Below, one piece after another: positions 7,385-16,483 of a stretch of DNA of 35,880 bases (within the stretch, counting starts at the first letter, position 1; the number at the start of each line of letters is the position of its first letter). The DNA lies in assembly GCF_019749295.1 (NCBI RefSeq), contig NZ_JACWFG010000028.1:1-35880 (forward strand). Reading direction: 5' to 3'. A program made the translations under genes and the position numbers. Source of the stretch: Neobacillus niacini (GTDB taxonomy: Bacteria > Bacillota > Bacilli > Bacillales > Cytobacillaceae). Under the pieces are notes generated by a model. It was not told where the DNA came from. It did not search any database and worked only from the letters and a program-made list of their open reading frames with translations.

Positions 7385-8581
7385 TTATTTTAATTTTTTT
7401 ATGAAGACTACTTTTAGGTAGTCGGATTCTGGATAGTGTCTATTGGTTTTAAAATCTTCAGGTAGTGAAAATTCTTCCATTAGTTTATAGTGTTTATTTG
7501 ATTCTTTAAAGGCGGTATCGATGAATCCTTTAAATTTGTCCATGCCAAAGGAGCTGGCATTGGTTGATGCGATGATGATTCCGTTGTCCTCGGTGATGGA
7601 GATCGCTTCTTTTAACAGGTTTTTATAATCTTTTTCTGCGCTGAAGACAAACTTTTTCGATCTTGCAAAGCTTGGAGGATCAAGAATCACGACATCAAAC
7701 AGCAGCCCTTTTTTTACGGCATATTTGAAGTATTTGAATACATCCTCTACTATGATATCTTGAGTTTCCTCAGAAATACCATTCACATTAAACTGCTCGA
7801 TTGTTTTACTTTTACTTCGATTCGCAAGGTCAACACTGGTCGTTTTCGTTGCGCCGCCTAAAGCGGCAAACACTGAAAATACACCGGTATAGGAGAATGT
7901 ATTTAATACTCGTTTTCCTTTTGAATAGACATCTCGTAATTTTTTTCTAACATCTATTTGATCTAAGAATACACCGACCATGGCACTGTCATTTAAATAA
8001 ATGGCAATATTGACGCCATTTTCTTTCACGATAATGGGGAACTCTCCTCGTTCGCCCGCGACAAAGTCATCTTCTTCAATGTATTTACCACTTTCATCAA
8101 AACGCTTTTTCTGATAAATGCCTTTATACTCCACTAAATTCTTCAATGAGTCTATGATAAAGTCTCGAAATTGATAAATGCCTACACTGTACCAGGTAAT
8201 AACGTAATAACCATCAAAGTAATCAATCGTTAATCCGCCAATTCCATCGCCTTCACCGTTAAACACTCGAAACGCTGTTGTTTCAGTACTCTGAAAAAAA
8301 TGTTCTCTTCTATCTAAGGCAGCCTTGAGGGTCTTTTCAAAAAAATGATGATTAAACTGTTCTTTTTCATGGTTGCTAAGCACCCAGCCAAGACCTTTAT
8401 TTTGCTTCCCATAGTAGCCTTTGGCAATAAACTTGTTCTGTTCATCGACAAGCTTTAACACGATACCCTCTTCATCTAGGACATTGGGATTCATGACGGT
8501 GTCCTTTGTAATAAGCGGATAACCATTTTTATATTTATTAACGAACTTTGATTTAACCTGCAGCCTAACTTCTTTCTTCAT
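7385..8581 (-). CDS. class I SAM-dependent rRNA methyltransferase, RlmI/YwbD-like
   Basis: This 398-residue protein has an N-terminal PUA-like RNA-binding part (about 1-80), a central linker, and a Rossmann methyltransferase domain. SAM motif I is VLNTFSYTGVFSVFAALGG (225-243). The acidic SVDLA follows (249-253), and the catalytic-site motif is DPPSFARSKK (301-310). The architecture matches RlmI (23S rRNA m5C1962) and B. subtilis YwbD. The exact target base is inferred from the family. It is a single gene; its 3' end reaches the REP-like repeats rather than a standard terminator. Confidence 0.88.
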   Translation of the reverse strand: MKKEVRLQVKSKFVNKYKNGYPLITKDTVMNPNVLDEEGIVLKLVDEQNKFIAKGYYGKQNKGLGWVLSNHEKEQFNHHFFEKTLKAALDRREHFFQSTETTAFRVFNGEGDGIGGLTIDYFDGYYVITWYSVGIYQFRDFIIDSLKNLVEYKGIYQKKRFDESGKYIEEDDFVAGERGEFPIIVKENGVNIAIYLNDSAMVGVFLDQIDVRKKLRDVYSKGKRVLNTFSYTGVFSVFAALGGATKTTSVDLANRSKSKTIEQFNVNGISEETQDIIVEDVFKYFKYAVKKGLLFDVVILDPPSFARSKKFVFSAEKDYKNLLKEAISITEDNGIIIASTNASSFGMDKFKGFIDTAFKESNKHYKLMEEFSLPEDFKTNRHYPESDYLKVVFIKKLK

Positions 8582-8689
8582 ATCTTCATCCTATCTTGTA
8601 TTTATCATTAGTAGCATTGTAAACATATTTTTGTAAAAACAATCACAGTCAATCATAACACTCTTTACAAGTGGTGCGTATTGACTGCA

Positions 8690-8717
8690 AAAAAAAATCC
8701 AGAGCTCAATTCTGGAT
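8690..8717 (-). terminator. terminator of the cwlK-like gene
   Basis: The stem ATCCAGA/TCTGGAT is followed on the minus strand by a run of nine or more T. It lies about 40 bp after the stop codon at 8755. Confidence 0.85.
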
Positions 8718-8754
8718 CTTGCTTTTTTTAAAAAAATGAGGGATGCTGTTCTTC

Positions 8755-9339
8755 CTAGTTGGTATCCGCTGTCAAAGACGACTCATCAGGTCGTTTTCCG
8801 TTCTGTAAGTCAGCGAGAGTTAACCCGAAATTCATTTGTAAATGAGGATAATCTTTAAATTGTGCCCAGTCACCGCCCCATTCAAATCCCAATGCTTTTG
8901 CCAGTTCCACTACTTCGTTCCAATCACTTTTCCCATTCTGATTCCCATCGTATTGCATATCCCAGATGATATTTTCATCAGGAGTTTTAATTGCAAAGTC
9001 AATCGCCAGCCCAAAGTTATGAAAGGATTCGCCGCCCCTTGCATGCGTTACGATGCTTCCTTCAGAGCTCCGGCCTTTTTCATATAGCGCATTCTGATCC
9101 TCCATACTGCGGAAGTCATCCGTAATCAGAATTACAATCCCTTTTTCGGCGGATTGTTGGATTAATTGATTGCTCCGCTCCTTTACGACAGGATGGAGTT
9201 CTGTTGGTAAGTCATCAGATTCCATCGTTAATCTATTAAGGAAGTTCAATCCTAAAGGGTTTTTTATTAAGAAAAAAATGATAAAAGCAATAAATAATGT
9301 AAAGATTAATTTTCCTTTCCTATTACGTTTCAAGTTCAT
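8755..9339 (-). CDS. M15-family L-alanyl-D-glutamate peptidase (CwlK-like), membrane-anchored
   Basis: The 194 residues begin with a signal anchor (hydrophobic residues 11-25) followed by a peptidase M15 domain. Zinc ligands are visible as H107 and D114 in SFHNFGLAIDF and H166 in DYPHLQM. The catalytic-region E153 lies in GFEWGGDW. This set is typical of CwlK and Ply500-like endopeptidases, which cut the L-Ala-D-Glu bond of the peptidoglycan stem peptide. The N-terminus suggests the enzyme stays tethered to the membrane outer face. No holin or phage genes are nearby, so it is a host cell-wall enzyme. Confidence 0.88.
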   Translation of the reverse strand: MNLKRNRKGKLIFTLFIAFIIFFLIKNPLGLNFLNRLTMESDDLPTELHPVVKERSNQLIQQSAEKGIVILITDDFRSMEDQNALYEKGRSSEGSIVTHARGGESFHNFGLAIDFAIKTPDENIIWDMQYDGNQNGKSDWNEVVELAKALGFEWGGDWAQFKDYPHLQMNFGLTLADLQNGKRPDESSLTADTN

Positions 9340-9510
9340 ATATCCTTTCTAAATCTATTCATAATCTAAGACGAGAAAGATAGACTCATTGTTTCAATTA
9401 TTTCTTTTCCTTATCGTTGTAATTCTATTCAATCATATATAAAAAAAGTATCGTTTCTATATGATCTTTGTTTGTAGAAAATGTCTCAACTTGAATTAGA
9501 AGGGCCATCT

Positions 9511-9662
9511 GATTCCCGTTGAACCTGAAAAATTATGTAAGAGGGAATCAGAAGAGCTGGCTGGTTCCCGTTGAACCTGAAAAATTACGTTAGCGGGAAT
9601 CAGAAGAGCTGGCTGGTTCCCGCTGAACCCGAAAAAATACGTAAGAGGGAATCATAAGAGTG
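9511..9662. repeat. 52-bp tandem hairpin repeat, family B
   Basis: Unit starts lie at 9511, 9563 and 9615, exactly 52 bp apart. Each unit forms a stem of the type GRTTCCCGYT/AGCGGGAATC around TGAACCTGAAAAATTACGT. The sequence is unrelated to family A but has the same period. It lies in the 425-bp gap between the cwlK-like gene and ilvE. Apart from this array and the ilvE terminator I see nothing else in the gap. Confidence 0.9.
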
Positions 9663-9720
9663 CTTGATTCATTTTAACTTGTAGTAATTCAAAAAAACTC
9701 GTCTGCAAAGACAGCCATAA

Positions 9721-9748
9721 AAAAAGATCCAGGTAAACTGGATCTTTA
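9721..9748 (-). terminator. ilvE terminator
   Basis: AAAGATCCA pairs with TGGATCTTT around GGTAAAC. The minus-strand T tract follows the stem, just after the ilvE stop. Confidence 0.85.
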
Positions 9749-9764
9749 CAAAGGCATATTCAGA

Positions 9765-10847
9765 TTAAGCTTCTACAGAGGCAACTTTAACGGTCCAGTT
9801 AAATGGATCTTCTTTTTTACCAAGTTGAATTCCTGTCATTTCATCGTAAATGTCCTGAGACAGCTGACCGATGTTATTGTTATTGATAATAATAGATTGA
9901 TCTTTCCAAGTTAGTTCACCCACAGGTGAAATAACAGCAGCGGTTCCTGCTCCAAATACTTCCTCAAGTTCCCCGCGCTTATGTGCTGCAAAGACCTCTT
10001 CAATGGAAATTTTCTCTTCACGAACAGGGATATTCCAATATTTTAATAATTGAATCACGGAATCACGGGTAACACCTGGTAAAATACTGCCGTTTAACCT
10101 CGGAGTGACCACTTCGCCATTGATTTTGAAGAAGATATTCATACTGCCGACTTCTTCTACATATTTATTCTCCTTCGCATCAAGCCAAAGGATTTGGGCA
10201 TAGCCGCCTGCATCTGCCTTTTCCTGCGCTTTCAGGCTGGCAGCATAGTTGCCTGCGGTCTTTACATGGCCAACGCCCCCAATTACCGCGCGAACAAATT
10301 GCTCTTCCACGTATATTTTAACCGGACTCAACTGGCTGCCATAATAAGCACCAGAAGGGGAGAGGATGACTAACAATTTATACTGCTTCGCCGGGCGTAC
10401 ACCAAGATAAGGCTCTGTTGAAAAAATAAACGGGCGAATGTAAAGTGAAGTTCCTTCACCGGCTGGAACCCAATCTTTTTCAGTGCTAATTAATTGTTTA
10501 ATTCCTTCTAATAAGAACTCCTCATCAATTTGAGGAATGCAAAGCCGATCGCATGATTCATTTAAACGCTTCATGTTTTTCTCTGGGCGGAATAGCTGGA
10601 TGGATCCATCCGGAGTTTTATATGCTTTCATTCCTTCAAAAATTGCTTGTCCATAGTGAAAAACCATTGCTGATGGGTCAAGTGTTAACTGCTCATAAGG
10701 CGTAATTCGCGGATCAAACCAGCCCAAGTCACTATGATAGTCCATTGCAAACATGTAATCACTGAAATACTTGCCGAAACCAAGTGAAGCGGTATCAGGC
10801 TTAGCCTTTAATTGTTCTCTTGGAATAAATGAAATCTCCTGTTTCAT
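9765..10847 (-). CDS. ilvE: branched-chain amino acid aminotransferase
   Basis: This 360-residue fold-type IV PLP enzyme transfers the amino group between glutamate and the keto acids of Leu, Ile and Val. The PLP lysine is K196 in GHVKTAGNYAASL, and E232 lies in KYVEEVGSMN. The C-terminal phosphate-binding GAGTAAVISPV is present. Length and motifs fit the long bacterial BCAT group (B. subtilis YbgE/YwaA, about 360 residues). It is a single gene between two non-coding stretches. I see no T-box; a CodY box was looked for and is only weak. Confidence 0.95.
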   Translation of the reverse strand: MKQEISFIPREQLKAKPDTASLGFGKYFSDYMFAMDYHSDLGWFDPRITPYEQLTLDPSAMVFHYGQAIFEGMKAYKTPDGSIQLFRPEKNMKRLNESCDRLCIPQIDEEFLLEGIKQLISTEKDWVPAGEGTSLYIRPFIFSTEPYLGVRPAKQYKLLVILSPSGAYYGSQLSPVKIYVEEQFVRAVIGGVGHVKTAGNYAASLKAQEKADAGGYAQILWLDAKENKYVEEVGSMNIFFKINGEVVTPRLNGSILPGVTRDSVIQLLKYWNIPVREEKISIEEVFAAHKRGELEEVFGAGTAAVISPVGELTWKDQSIIINNNNIGQLSQDIYDEMTGIQLGKKEDPFNWTVKVASVEA

Positions 10848-11164
10848 GGTTACACCTCATTCTTTTTAATCAGTTCAGTTTTGAAACACTTAATTCACTC
10901 TATATTACTTTAAAAATTATCTTTTTGGAATAATAAAAATACTTTCTTTTACTATACCACTATTTAAGTAAAATCAGGTTGATTTTGATTTAGGTTTGTC
11001 AAAGTGGTGACAATTATGTTTGTTAGACCTAAAAAACTTTATCATATATGACAAATATAACTGGTGAAAAAGTACTCCTTTTTGTAATCTTAACCTCATT
11101 ACAATACTACTATTTTAATTCCACTTATATAGATTAAGAGAACATTAAGAAGGAAGAGGATAAT
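10848..11164. other. divergent intergenic region, ilvE/degV, with an inverted repeat
   Basis: This AT-rich gap of 317 bp holds the promoters of both genes, which I cannot place with confidence. At 10996-11013 there is a perfect inverted repeat, TTGTCA-N6-TGACAA, of operator type. No gene was found. Confidence 0.5.
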
Positions 11165-12013
11165 ATGAATAAGCCAAAAATTGCATGGATTACCGACACG
11201 ACATCATCTCTTAGCAAAGAGTTTATTGAAAAGCACCATATCCATGTCATTCCCTTGCATGTTGTCATTAATGATAAATTTTATAAAGAAACCATCGATA
11301 TTACTGAAGAAGACTTTTATGATCGAATGAAAAATGAGGAAGGGAAGTTCCAATCCTCTCAACCAAATATCGGGGACATCGTAGACCTTTATGAAAAGTT
11401 AAAAGCAGAATATGACTTTGGCATAGCCATACATGCTTCCAGTACATTAACTGGAACGTATCAAACGTCTGTAATGGCAGCAGAAATGGCTGGATTTAAA
11501 TTATTTGCGATTGATTCCCATACGGGTTCGTATCCCTTATCGTTTTTAGTAAAAAGAGGGATTGAATTAGTTGGACAAGGACTCGAAATAGAAGAGGTTG
11601 TATCAAAATTAAACAGCCTGCGTGAGCACACTAAATTATATTTGGTTCCGTCAAATCTTGATCAGCTTCACAAAAGCGGCAGAGTGTCTGGAAGTCAAAA
11701 AATATTAGCCTCATTATTTAATATTAAACCGATTTTATCGATTGAGGATGGAGCAGCAAAGATTAAGGATAAAGTCCGTACGGAAAAGAAGGCAATTGCA
11801 TGGCTGGTCAATAATTTAAAGGAAGACCTAGAAACAAAAGCTGTTCAAAAGGTTGCCATTGTACATGCTAATGACAAGGAACGGGCAGAGGGGTTAGAAC
11901 AATTAATTAATCATACATTCCCTCAAATAAAAACAGAAAAACTAATGCTCATAACCGTGGCAGGTGTTCATACAGGGGTTGGGACACTTGGCCTTTCTTG
12001 GGTTAATGAGTGA
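11165..12013 (+). CDS. DegV-family fatty-acid-binding protein
   Basis: The 282-residue protein has the DegV signature ITDTTSSLSKEF at residues 9-20, the SSQPN motif near 63-67, and GTYQTSVMAAEMA near 98-110. The C-terminal TVAGVHTGVGTLG also matches. DegV/FakB proteins bind a fatty acid between two lobes and present it to the FakA kinase for phospholipid synthesis. Which fatty acid it prefers, and whether it works with FakA, cannot be told. AGGAAGAGG precedes the ATG. It is a single gene with a terminator. Confidence 0.9.
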   Translation: MNKPKIAWITDTTSSLSKEFIEKHHIHVIPLHVVINDKFYKETIDITEEDFYDRMKNEEGKFQSSQPNIGDIVDLYEKLKAEYDFGIAIHASSTLTGTYQTSVMAAEMAGFKLFAIDSHTGSYPLSFLVKRGIELVGQGLEIEEVVSKLNSLREHTKLYLVPSNLDQLHKSGRVSGSQKILASLFNIKPILSIEDGAAKIKDKVRTEKKAIAWLVNNLKEDLETKAVQKVAIVHANDKERAEGLEQLINHTFPQIKTEKLMLITVAGVHTGVGTLGLSWVNE

Positions 12014-12029
12014 TTTGAACTAAGCAAAT

Positions 12030-12065
12030 GAAGGGCCGCTTGAATAAATCAAGCAGCCCTTCACA
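12030..12065 (+). terminator. degV terminator
   Basis: GAAGGGCCGCTTGA pairs with TCAAGCAGCCCTTC (one mismatch) around ATAAA, right after the stop. Confidence 0.8.
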
Positions 12066-12097
12066 TTAATTACGAATCTCAATCAACATGAAACCAG

Positions 12098-12208
12098 TTA
12101 TTCATCTTCTGTATATGCCTCGGTTGTCGTATCCCTGCAGTCCCAGCACTCACAGCGGTTCCTCTCCATAAGACATAATTCCTTTCCACAAGAAATACAG
12201 ACATCCAT
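12098..12208 (-). CDS. 36-residue Cys-rich microprotein (zinc-ribbon-like)
   Basis: Translation of the minus strand from ATG 12208 to TAA 12098 gives 36 residues with six cysteines, at 4, 7, 12, 19, 21 and 24. They are arranged as CxxC...C...CxCxxC (VCISCGK and CECWDC), with an acidic tail ending TEDE. AAAGGGG lies 11 bases before the ATG. Paired CxxC knuckles suggest one bound zinc. I do not recognise a named family. It lies convergent to degV and upstream of, but opposite to, the hydrolase gene. The real start and expression are unproven. Confidence 0.55.
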   Translation of the reverse strand: MDVCISCGKELCLMERNRCECWDCRDTTTEAYTEDE

Positions 12209-12415
12209 AAGAAGTGATTCCCCTTTCTATGTGAAAATGTATATTTATACTATTTTTATTCAACAATGATGGAAAATATCTCACCTGATGTTCGACAAAA
12301 TATGGAGCAAGAGCAGGGTTCCATATAGTAGAAATTTATTCATTAGATATGTTCAAAAACATTGTGATATACTATACATCATTAAATATTTCTGCATCAG
12401 GAGGATTACCCCAGA

Positions 12416-13267
12416 ATGACAAGAGAAGGGACTTTTACTGGTGTCGATGGAGCTGAATTATTTTATCAAGTGATCGAACCATTAACAGCTCCTAAAGCAT
12501 CAGTTATTATCGTCCATGGACACGGTGACCATAGCGGCGGCCTGCACAATATAAGTAATGGCCTGGTTCAAGGAGGATATATCGTTTATACATTTGATTT
12601 GCGCGGTCATGGAAAAAGCTCGGGGAATAGAGGATTTATAAAAAGTTGGGATGAATATCGAGGCGACTTACATGAGTTTCGAACGTTAGTTTCGAAAAAG
12701 CAGCCTGGGCTACCATTATATATTATCGGACATAGTATGGGCGGGGTAATTGCCCTTGATTATGTATTGGATTTTAGTTCCGGTATCTCAGGGATCATTG
12801 CCATTGCTCCTGGTATCTCTTATGAAGTGACCAGATTTGAGCGATTCGGTATAACCTTATTGGGGAAATTGAAGCCTGACCTCAGCATTAAAAAGCCTAG
12901 AAAATTAATGAAGAAAAAGTCAGCGGGTGCTGACGAATTTTATTCAGACTTTTTACGTCATAATATCATTACACCTGGTTTAGGACGCGGTCTTATCCAA
13001 GGTATATCAAGAGTATTAAATCAGGCACCTAAGATAACGATGCCGTTTTTGTTACAATACGGACTTCGTGATAAAATTACCCCGCCAACAAAGCTTGGTC
13101 ATTTTTTTAAGCAAGTTTCATCTAAAGAGAAACAGTTGTTTGAATATCCTGCAGCAAAGCATAGACCCTTTGATGGGCCAGAAAAAGAGAAGTTTCTAAG
13201 TAATATGATGACATGGCTGGACCAACAAGTGGAGAACATCCAAAAGAATAAAGCTCAGGCAGGTTAA
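12416..13267 (+). CDS. alpha/beta hydrolase, monoacylglycerol-lipase-like
   Basis: The 283-residue serine hydrolase has the nucleophile S107 in GHSMGG, a likely acid D219 in YGLRDKITPP and H249 in AAKHRPFDGP. The oxyanion-side HGHGDHSGG (34-42) and FDLRGHGKSSG (60-70) are typical of the lysophospholipase/monoglyceride lipase group. The real substrate may be a lipid ester, but this is not shown by the sequence. AGGAGG precedes the ATG at 9-10 bases. It is transcribed alone and ends in a strong terminator. Confidence 0.88.
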   Translation: MTREGTFTGVDGAELFYQVIEPLTAPKASVIIVHGHGDHSGGLHNISNGLVQGGYIVYTFDLRGHGKSSGNRGFIKSWDEYRGDLHEFRTLVSKKQPGLPLYIIGHSMGGVIALDYVLDFSSGISGIIAIAPGISYEVTRFERFGITLLGKLKPDLSIKKPRKLMKKKSAGADEFYSDFLRHNIITPGLGRGLIQGISRVLNQAPKITMPFLLQYGLRDKITPPTKLGHFFKQVSSKEKQLFEYPAAKHRPFDGPEKEKFLSNMMTWLDQQVENIQKNKAQAG

Positions 13268-13303
13268 ACCCGATTCCCACATTTATTGGGAGTCGGGTTG
13301 TTT
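13267..13303 (+). terminator. terminator of the alpha/beta hydrolase gene
   Basis: AACCCGATTCCCA (13267-13279) pairs with TGGGAGTCGGGTT (13287-13299), followed by GTTTGCGTTTA. The stem has one G:T pair. Confidence 0.85.
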
Positions 13304-13350
13304 GCGTTTATTTGCATCGTAAAATAGGGCTAAATGAATCCTGATTAGGA

Positions 13351-13664
13351 TGAGAGCCCGTAATCTTGTAAAAAAGAGAAGAAGTTGTCACTCATAAGAG
13401 CAATGAGAGCCCGTAATCTTGTAAAAAAGAGAAGAAGGTGTCACTCATAAGAGCAATGAGAGCCCGTAACCTTGTTAAAAAAGAAAAATCGGTCACTCAT
13501 AAGAACAATGAGAGCCCGTAACCTTGTAAAAAGAGAAGAGTCGGTCACTCATAAGAGCGATGAGAGCCCGTAACCTTGTTAAAAGAGAAGAATCGGTCAC
13601 TCATAAGAGCAATGAGAATCCCTAACCCTGTAAAAAAAGAAGAAGCCGGTCACTCATAAAGACT
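13351..13664. repeat. 52-53-bp tandem repeat array, family A (second, inverted array)
   Basis: Unit starts (TGAGAG) lie at 13351, 13404, 13457, 13509, 13561 and 13613, 52-53 bp apart. Each unit reads TGAGAGCCCGTAACCTTGT, then an A/G-rich stretch, then CGGTCACTCATAAGAGC. This is the reverse complement of the array at 5675. It fills most of the gap between the convergent hydrolase and guaC genes. Nothing else is seen in that gap besides the terminator. Confidence 0.95.
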
Positions 13665-13717
13665 CTGATTTTGGGGGCTCCGTTCGCTAATCCTGCTCAT
13701 CTTTCTGTAATAATCCC

Positions 13718-14701
13718 CTAATAAGCTTTATCCCCATTAAAAATAGAATTCTTCACAATGACATAATCTACATGACGAATGGCATCTAACTCTTTTCCGC
13801 CGGCATAGGAAATAGAGGATTGAAGATCTTGCTCCATTTCAATTAGCGTATCGATTAATGAACCCTTGTGCTCCACCAGCATTTTCTTGCCTTCTACGTT
13901 TTTCCGTTCACCTTTTTGATATTCTGAGGCGGAACCAAAGTATTCTTTATAGAGCTTCCCATCTTTTTCAATCGTTTCTCCAGGAGATTCTTCGTGACCA
14001 GCAAATAAAGAACCGATCATCACCATACTTGCACCAAATCTTATCGATTTCGCAATATCGCCATGGGTACGAATACCGCCATCAGCAATGATTGGCTTAC
14101 TAGCAGCTTTAGCGCACCAGCAAAGAGCTGCTAACTGCCAGCCGCCTGTTCCAAATCCAGTCTTAATCTTCGTGATACAAACCTTTCCTGGTCCAATTCC
14201 AACCTTTGTTGCATCTGCACCAGCCCGCTCTAATTCTCGAACGGCCTCTGGAGTTCCAACATTACCGGCAATCACAAAGCTTTGAGGCAAGTGTTGCTTA
14301 ATATGTTGAATCATCTTAATCACAGCATTGGAATGCCCGTGCGCAATATCAATTGTAATGAATTCTGGGGAAAGCTGCTCATCAGCTGCCTGCTTAATAA
14401 ATTCATACTCCTCTTCTTTGACTCCAACACTGATAGAGGCGTATAGCCCGCGTGATTTCATGTCTTTTATAAAACCTAGCCGCTTTTCTGGCTCAAAGCG
14501 ATGCATAATATAAAAATAGTCATTTTCAGCTAAGTAGACAGCAATCCTTTCGTCAATAATGGTCTGCATATTGGCAGGTACCACAGGCAGCTTAAAGGTT
14601 CTGCTTCCAAACGTAACGGTGGTATCACACTCAGTACGGCTATTTACAACACTTTTTGCAGGAATTAATTGAATATCTTCATAATCAAACACACTATCCA
14701 T
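13718..14701 (-). CDS. guaC: GMP reductase
   Basis: GuaC reduces GMP to IMP with NADPH and recycles guanine nucleotides. It belongs to the IMPDH/GMPR barrel family. The active-site cysteine is C175 in GIGPGKVCITK, and the phosphate-binding ADGGIRTHGD follows. The start at 14701 gives 327 residues, matching the B. subtilis-type enzyme, and puts AGGAGG six bases ahead. The upstream in-frame ATG (14716) itself overlaps that ribosome site, so it is not the start. The long-form GuaC2 lacks the CBS pair of IMP dehydrogenase, as here. Confidence 0.95.
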   Translation of the reverse strand: MDSVFDYEDIQLIPAKSVVNSRTECDTTVTFGSRTFKLPVVPANMQTIIDERIAVYLAENDYFYIMHRFEPEKRLGFIKDMKSRGLYASISVGVKEEEYEFIKQAADEQLSPEFITIDIAHGHSNAVIKMIQHIKQHLPQSFVIAGNVGTPEAVRELERAGADATKVGIGPGKVCITKIKTGFGTGGWQLAALCWCAKAASKPIIADGGIRTHGDIAKSIRFGASMVMIGSLFAGHEESPGETIEKDGKLYKEYFGSASEYQKGERKNVEGKKMLVEHKGSLIDTLIEMEQDLQSSISYAGGKELDAIRHVDYVIVKNSIFNGDKAY

Positions 14702-14848
14702 GGGAATCCTCCTCATACAAAGCTCATCATTGGTTTAGTGTGTTTTGAATACCTTCTGTTTATTCTTTTATAAAATTCCTCCTAATCACTACATAAAAAG
14801 AAGAGATATAGGTAATTGTAAGCATGAACTCATTTTAGGAGGAATTTT

Positions 14849-15397
14849 ATGAAGAAGTTTGGAATCTTAGTAGCCTGTTTATTCATTTCTGCGCTTGCTG
14901 CTGGGTGTAATATGAAGGAAGAAGGCAGAGAAACAGATCAGCACGGTGAAATGAGTAATCGGAATGCTGGTGCTGCAAATATAGTAAACAGTTTAGGAAA
15001 TCCAAATTTGAATTTTACCAATACAAACAATCAAACTAACACAACGACGAACCAATCAGGGTTAAGGGTAGTGAAGAAAGCAGAAGAGAATGTTCAGAAC
15101 CTGGATGAAGTTAAACGTGCGGAGGTCATTGCTGCCAATCGTAATGCCTATGTCGGTGTTGTTATGGATGACGACTTTCATGGTGAACTTTACCCATATG
15201 TTGAAGATCAGATTGCTCAGCAAGTGCGGGATGCGGACGCATCTATACAAAATGTATATATCTCAACCAATCGGGACTTTGTCAAACAGATGAGCACTTA
15301 TACAGACCATATCCAAAATGGAAGACCGGCGAATGGAATACATGACGGGTTCAATAAAATGGTCAGCAAAGTCTTTAATAGACATGAGAGATTTTAG
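14849..15397 (+). CDS. YhcN/YlaJ-family sporulation lipoprotein
   Basis: This is a 182-residue lipoprotein. Residues 1-19 are a signal peptide ending in the lipobox LAAGC with C20 as the lipid-modified residue. A low-complexity Asn/Thr-rich linker (about 50-70) leads to the YhcN/YlaJ domain, with a helical AEVIAANRNAYVGVVMDDD stretch. Members of the family are made in the forespore and found in spores of Bacillus. The gene has AGGAGG before the ATG and its own terminator. Its function in the spore is not settled. Confidence 0.85.
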   Translation: MKKFGILVACLFISALAAGCNMKEEGRETDQHGEMSNRNAGAANIVNSLGNPNLNFTNTNNQTNTTTNQSGLRVVKKAEENVQNLDEVKRAEVIAANRNAYVGVVMDDDFHGELYPYVEDQIAQQVRDADASIQNVYISTNRDFVKQMSTYTDHIQNGRPANGIHDGFNKMVSKVFNRHERF

Positions 15398-15442
15398 TTC
15401 AGAAATATCGGTGGTCCTTTCATAGGAACCTAGAAATACTCT

Positions 15443-15480
15443 AAAGGCTTACTCACTTAAATGGTAGTAAGCCTTTTCTA
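15443..15480 (+). terminator. terminator of the sporulation lipoprotein gene
   Basis: AAAGGCTTACT (15443-15453) pairs with AGTAAGCCTTT (15466-15476), followed by TTCTAG. Confidence 0.8.
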
Positions 15481-15608
15481 GTTCTAATGTTTATCCAATG
15501 GATGTTTATAAAACATGAAAAATAAGAAGGAAATTTAGAACAATAGTCGTACATAGTGATAGGGGGGAAATACCCTAGAAAAAATTTACATAAAAAAGTA
15601 GGTGCATA

Positions 15609-16469
15609 ATGAGTATTATTTTAGCATTACTAGCGGCTTTATTTGCTTCTTTTACCGCAATTTTAGCAAAGGTCGGCATTGAAAATGTCAATTCCAATTT
15701 AGCAACAGCTATTCGGACGATTGTGGTATTAATTATGGCCTTTATCATTGTCATCATAACCGGCCAGCTTGACAGTATTCCTCAGATTTCTACCAGCGCT
15801 TTATGGTTTATTGTATTATCTGGTTTTGCGACAGGTTTCTCGTGGTTATTTTTCTTTAAGGCACTCGCCATTGGGGATGTTTCCAAAGTGGTCCCAATTG
15901 ATAAATCCAGTGTTGTGCTCACGATAATTTTTTCAGTTCTTGTTCTAGGTGAGCCAGCAGAACCTCTCATTTTAGCCGGGGGAGCTATTATAGGGATTGG
16001 AACCTTTATACTGATAGGGAAAAATGAAGAAAAGAAACGATTTTCAGGATCACAACGTTATATTGTTTATGCTATTTTAGCGGCCGTATTTGCAGCCTTA
16101 ACCTCCATATTAGCAAAAGTCGGTATGGAAGATGTTGATTCCAATGTGGCTACTTTCCTCCGAACGATTGTAATCCTTTTATTTGCGTGGGCAATTGTAT
16201 TTTTCCAAGGAACTCATAAAGACATGAAAAACATTTCGAAAAAAGGGTATCTCTTTTTAATTCTATCAGGAATAGCTACCGGATTATCTTGGCTATGCTA
16301 TTTTGCAGCATTAGCTATGGGGAAGGTTTCCATTGTCGCGCCTATTGATAAATTTAGCGTTGTCATCACAATGATACTGAGCTTTTGGATATTAAAAGAA
16401 AAAGCGGCAAAACACACGATAATAGGCGGGATCGTCATAACGGTTGGGACGGTATTACTTATTTGGTAG
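15609..16469 (+). CDS. EamA-family transporter (two EamA repeats)
   Basis: The 286-residue protein has about ten membrane helices. The halves are clear internal repeats: ASFTAILAKVGIENVNSN (about 13-30) is matched by AALTSILAKVGMEDVDSN (about 160-177), and the ATGFSWLFFFKALAIG region by ATGLSWLCYFAALAMG. Such drug/metabolite transporters carry small metabolites. The substrate is unknown. The start is the ATG after AGGTG. It is a single gene with a strong terminator. Confidence 0.9.
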   Translation: MSIILALLAALFASFTAILAKVGIENVNSNLATAIRTIVVLIMAFIIVIITGQLDSIPQISTSALWFIVLSGFATGFSWLFFFKALAIGDVSKVVPIDKSSVVLTIIFSVLVLGEPAEPLILAGGAIIGIGTFILIGKNEEKKRFSGSQRYIVYAILAAVFAALTSILAKVGMEDVDSNVATFLRTIVILLFAWAIVFFQGTHKDMKNISKKGYLFLILSGIATGLSWLCYFAALAMGKVSIVAPIDKFSVVITMILSFWILKEKAAKHTIIGGIVITVGTVLLIW

Positions 16470-16483
16470 GTCCAGCTGGACAT

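Noticed and set aside
10895..10925. CodY box upstream of ilvE
   Set aside because: The best match, AATTTTTAAAGTAAT, agrees at about 10 of 15 positions, which is too weak in AT-rich DNA.
14702..14716. Upstream ATG of guaC as the start
   Set aside because: That ATG overlaps the AGGAGG that serves ATG 14701, and it would add five residues not seen in the family.
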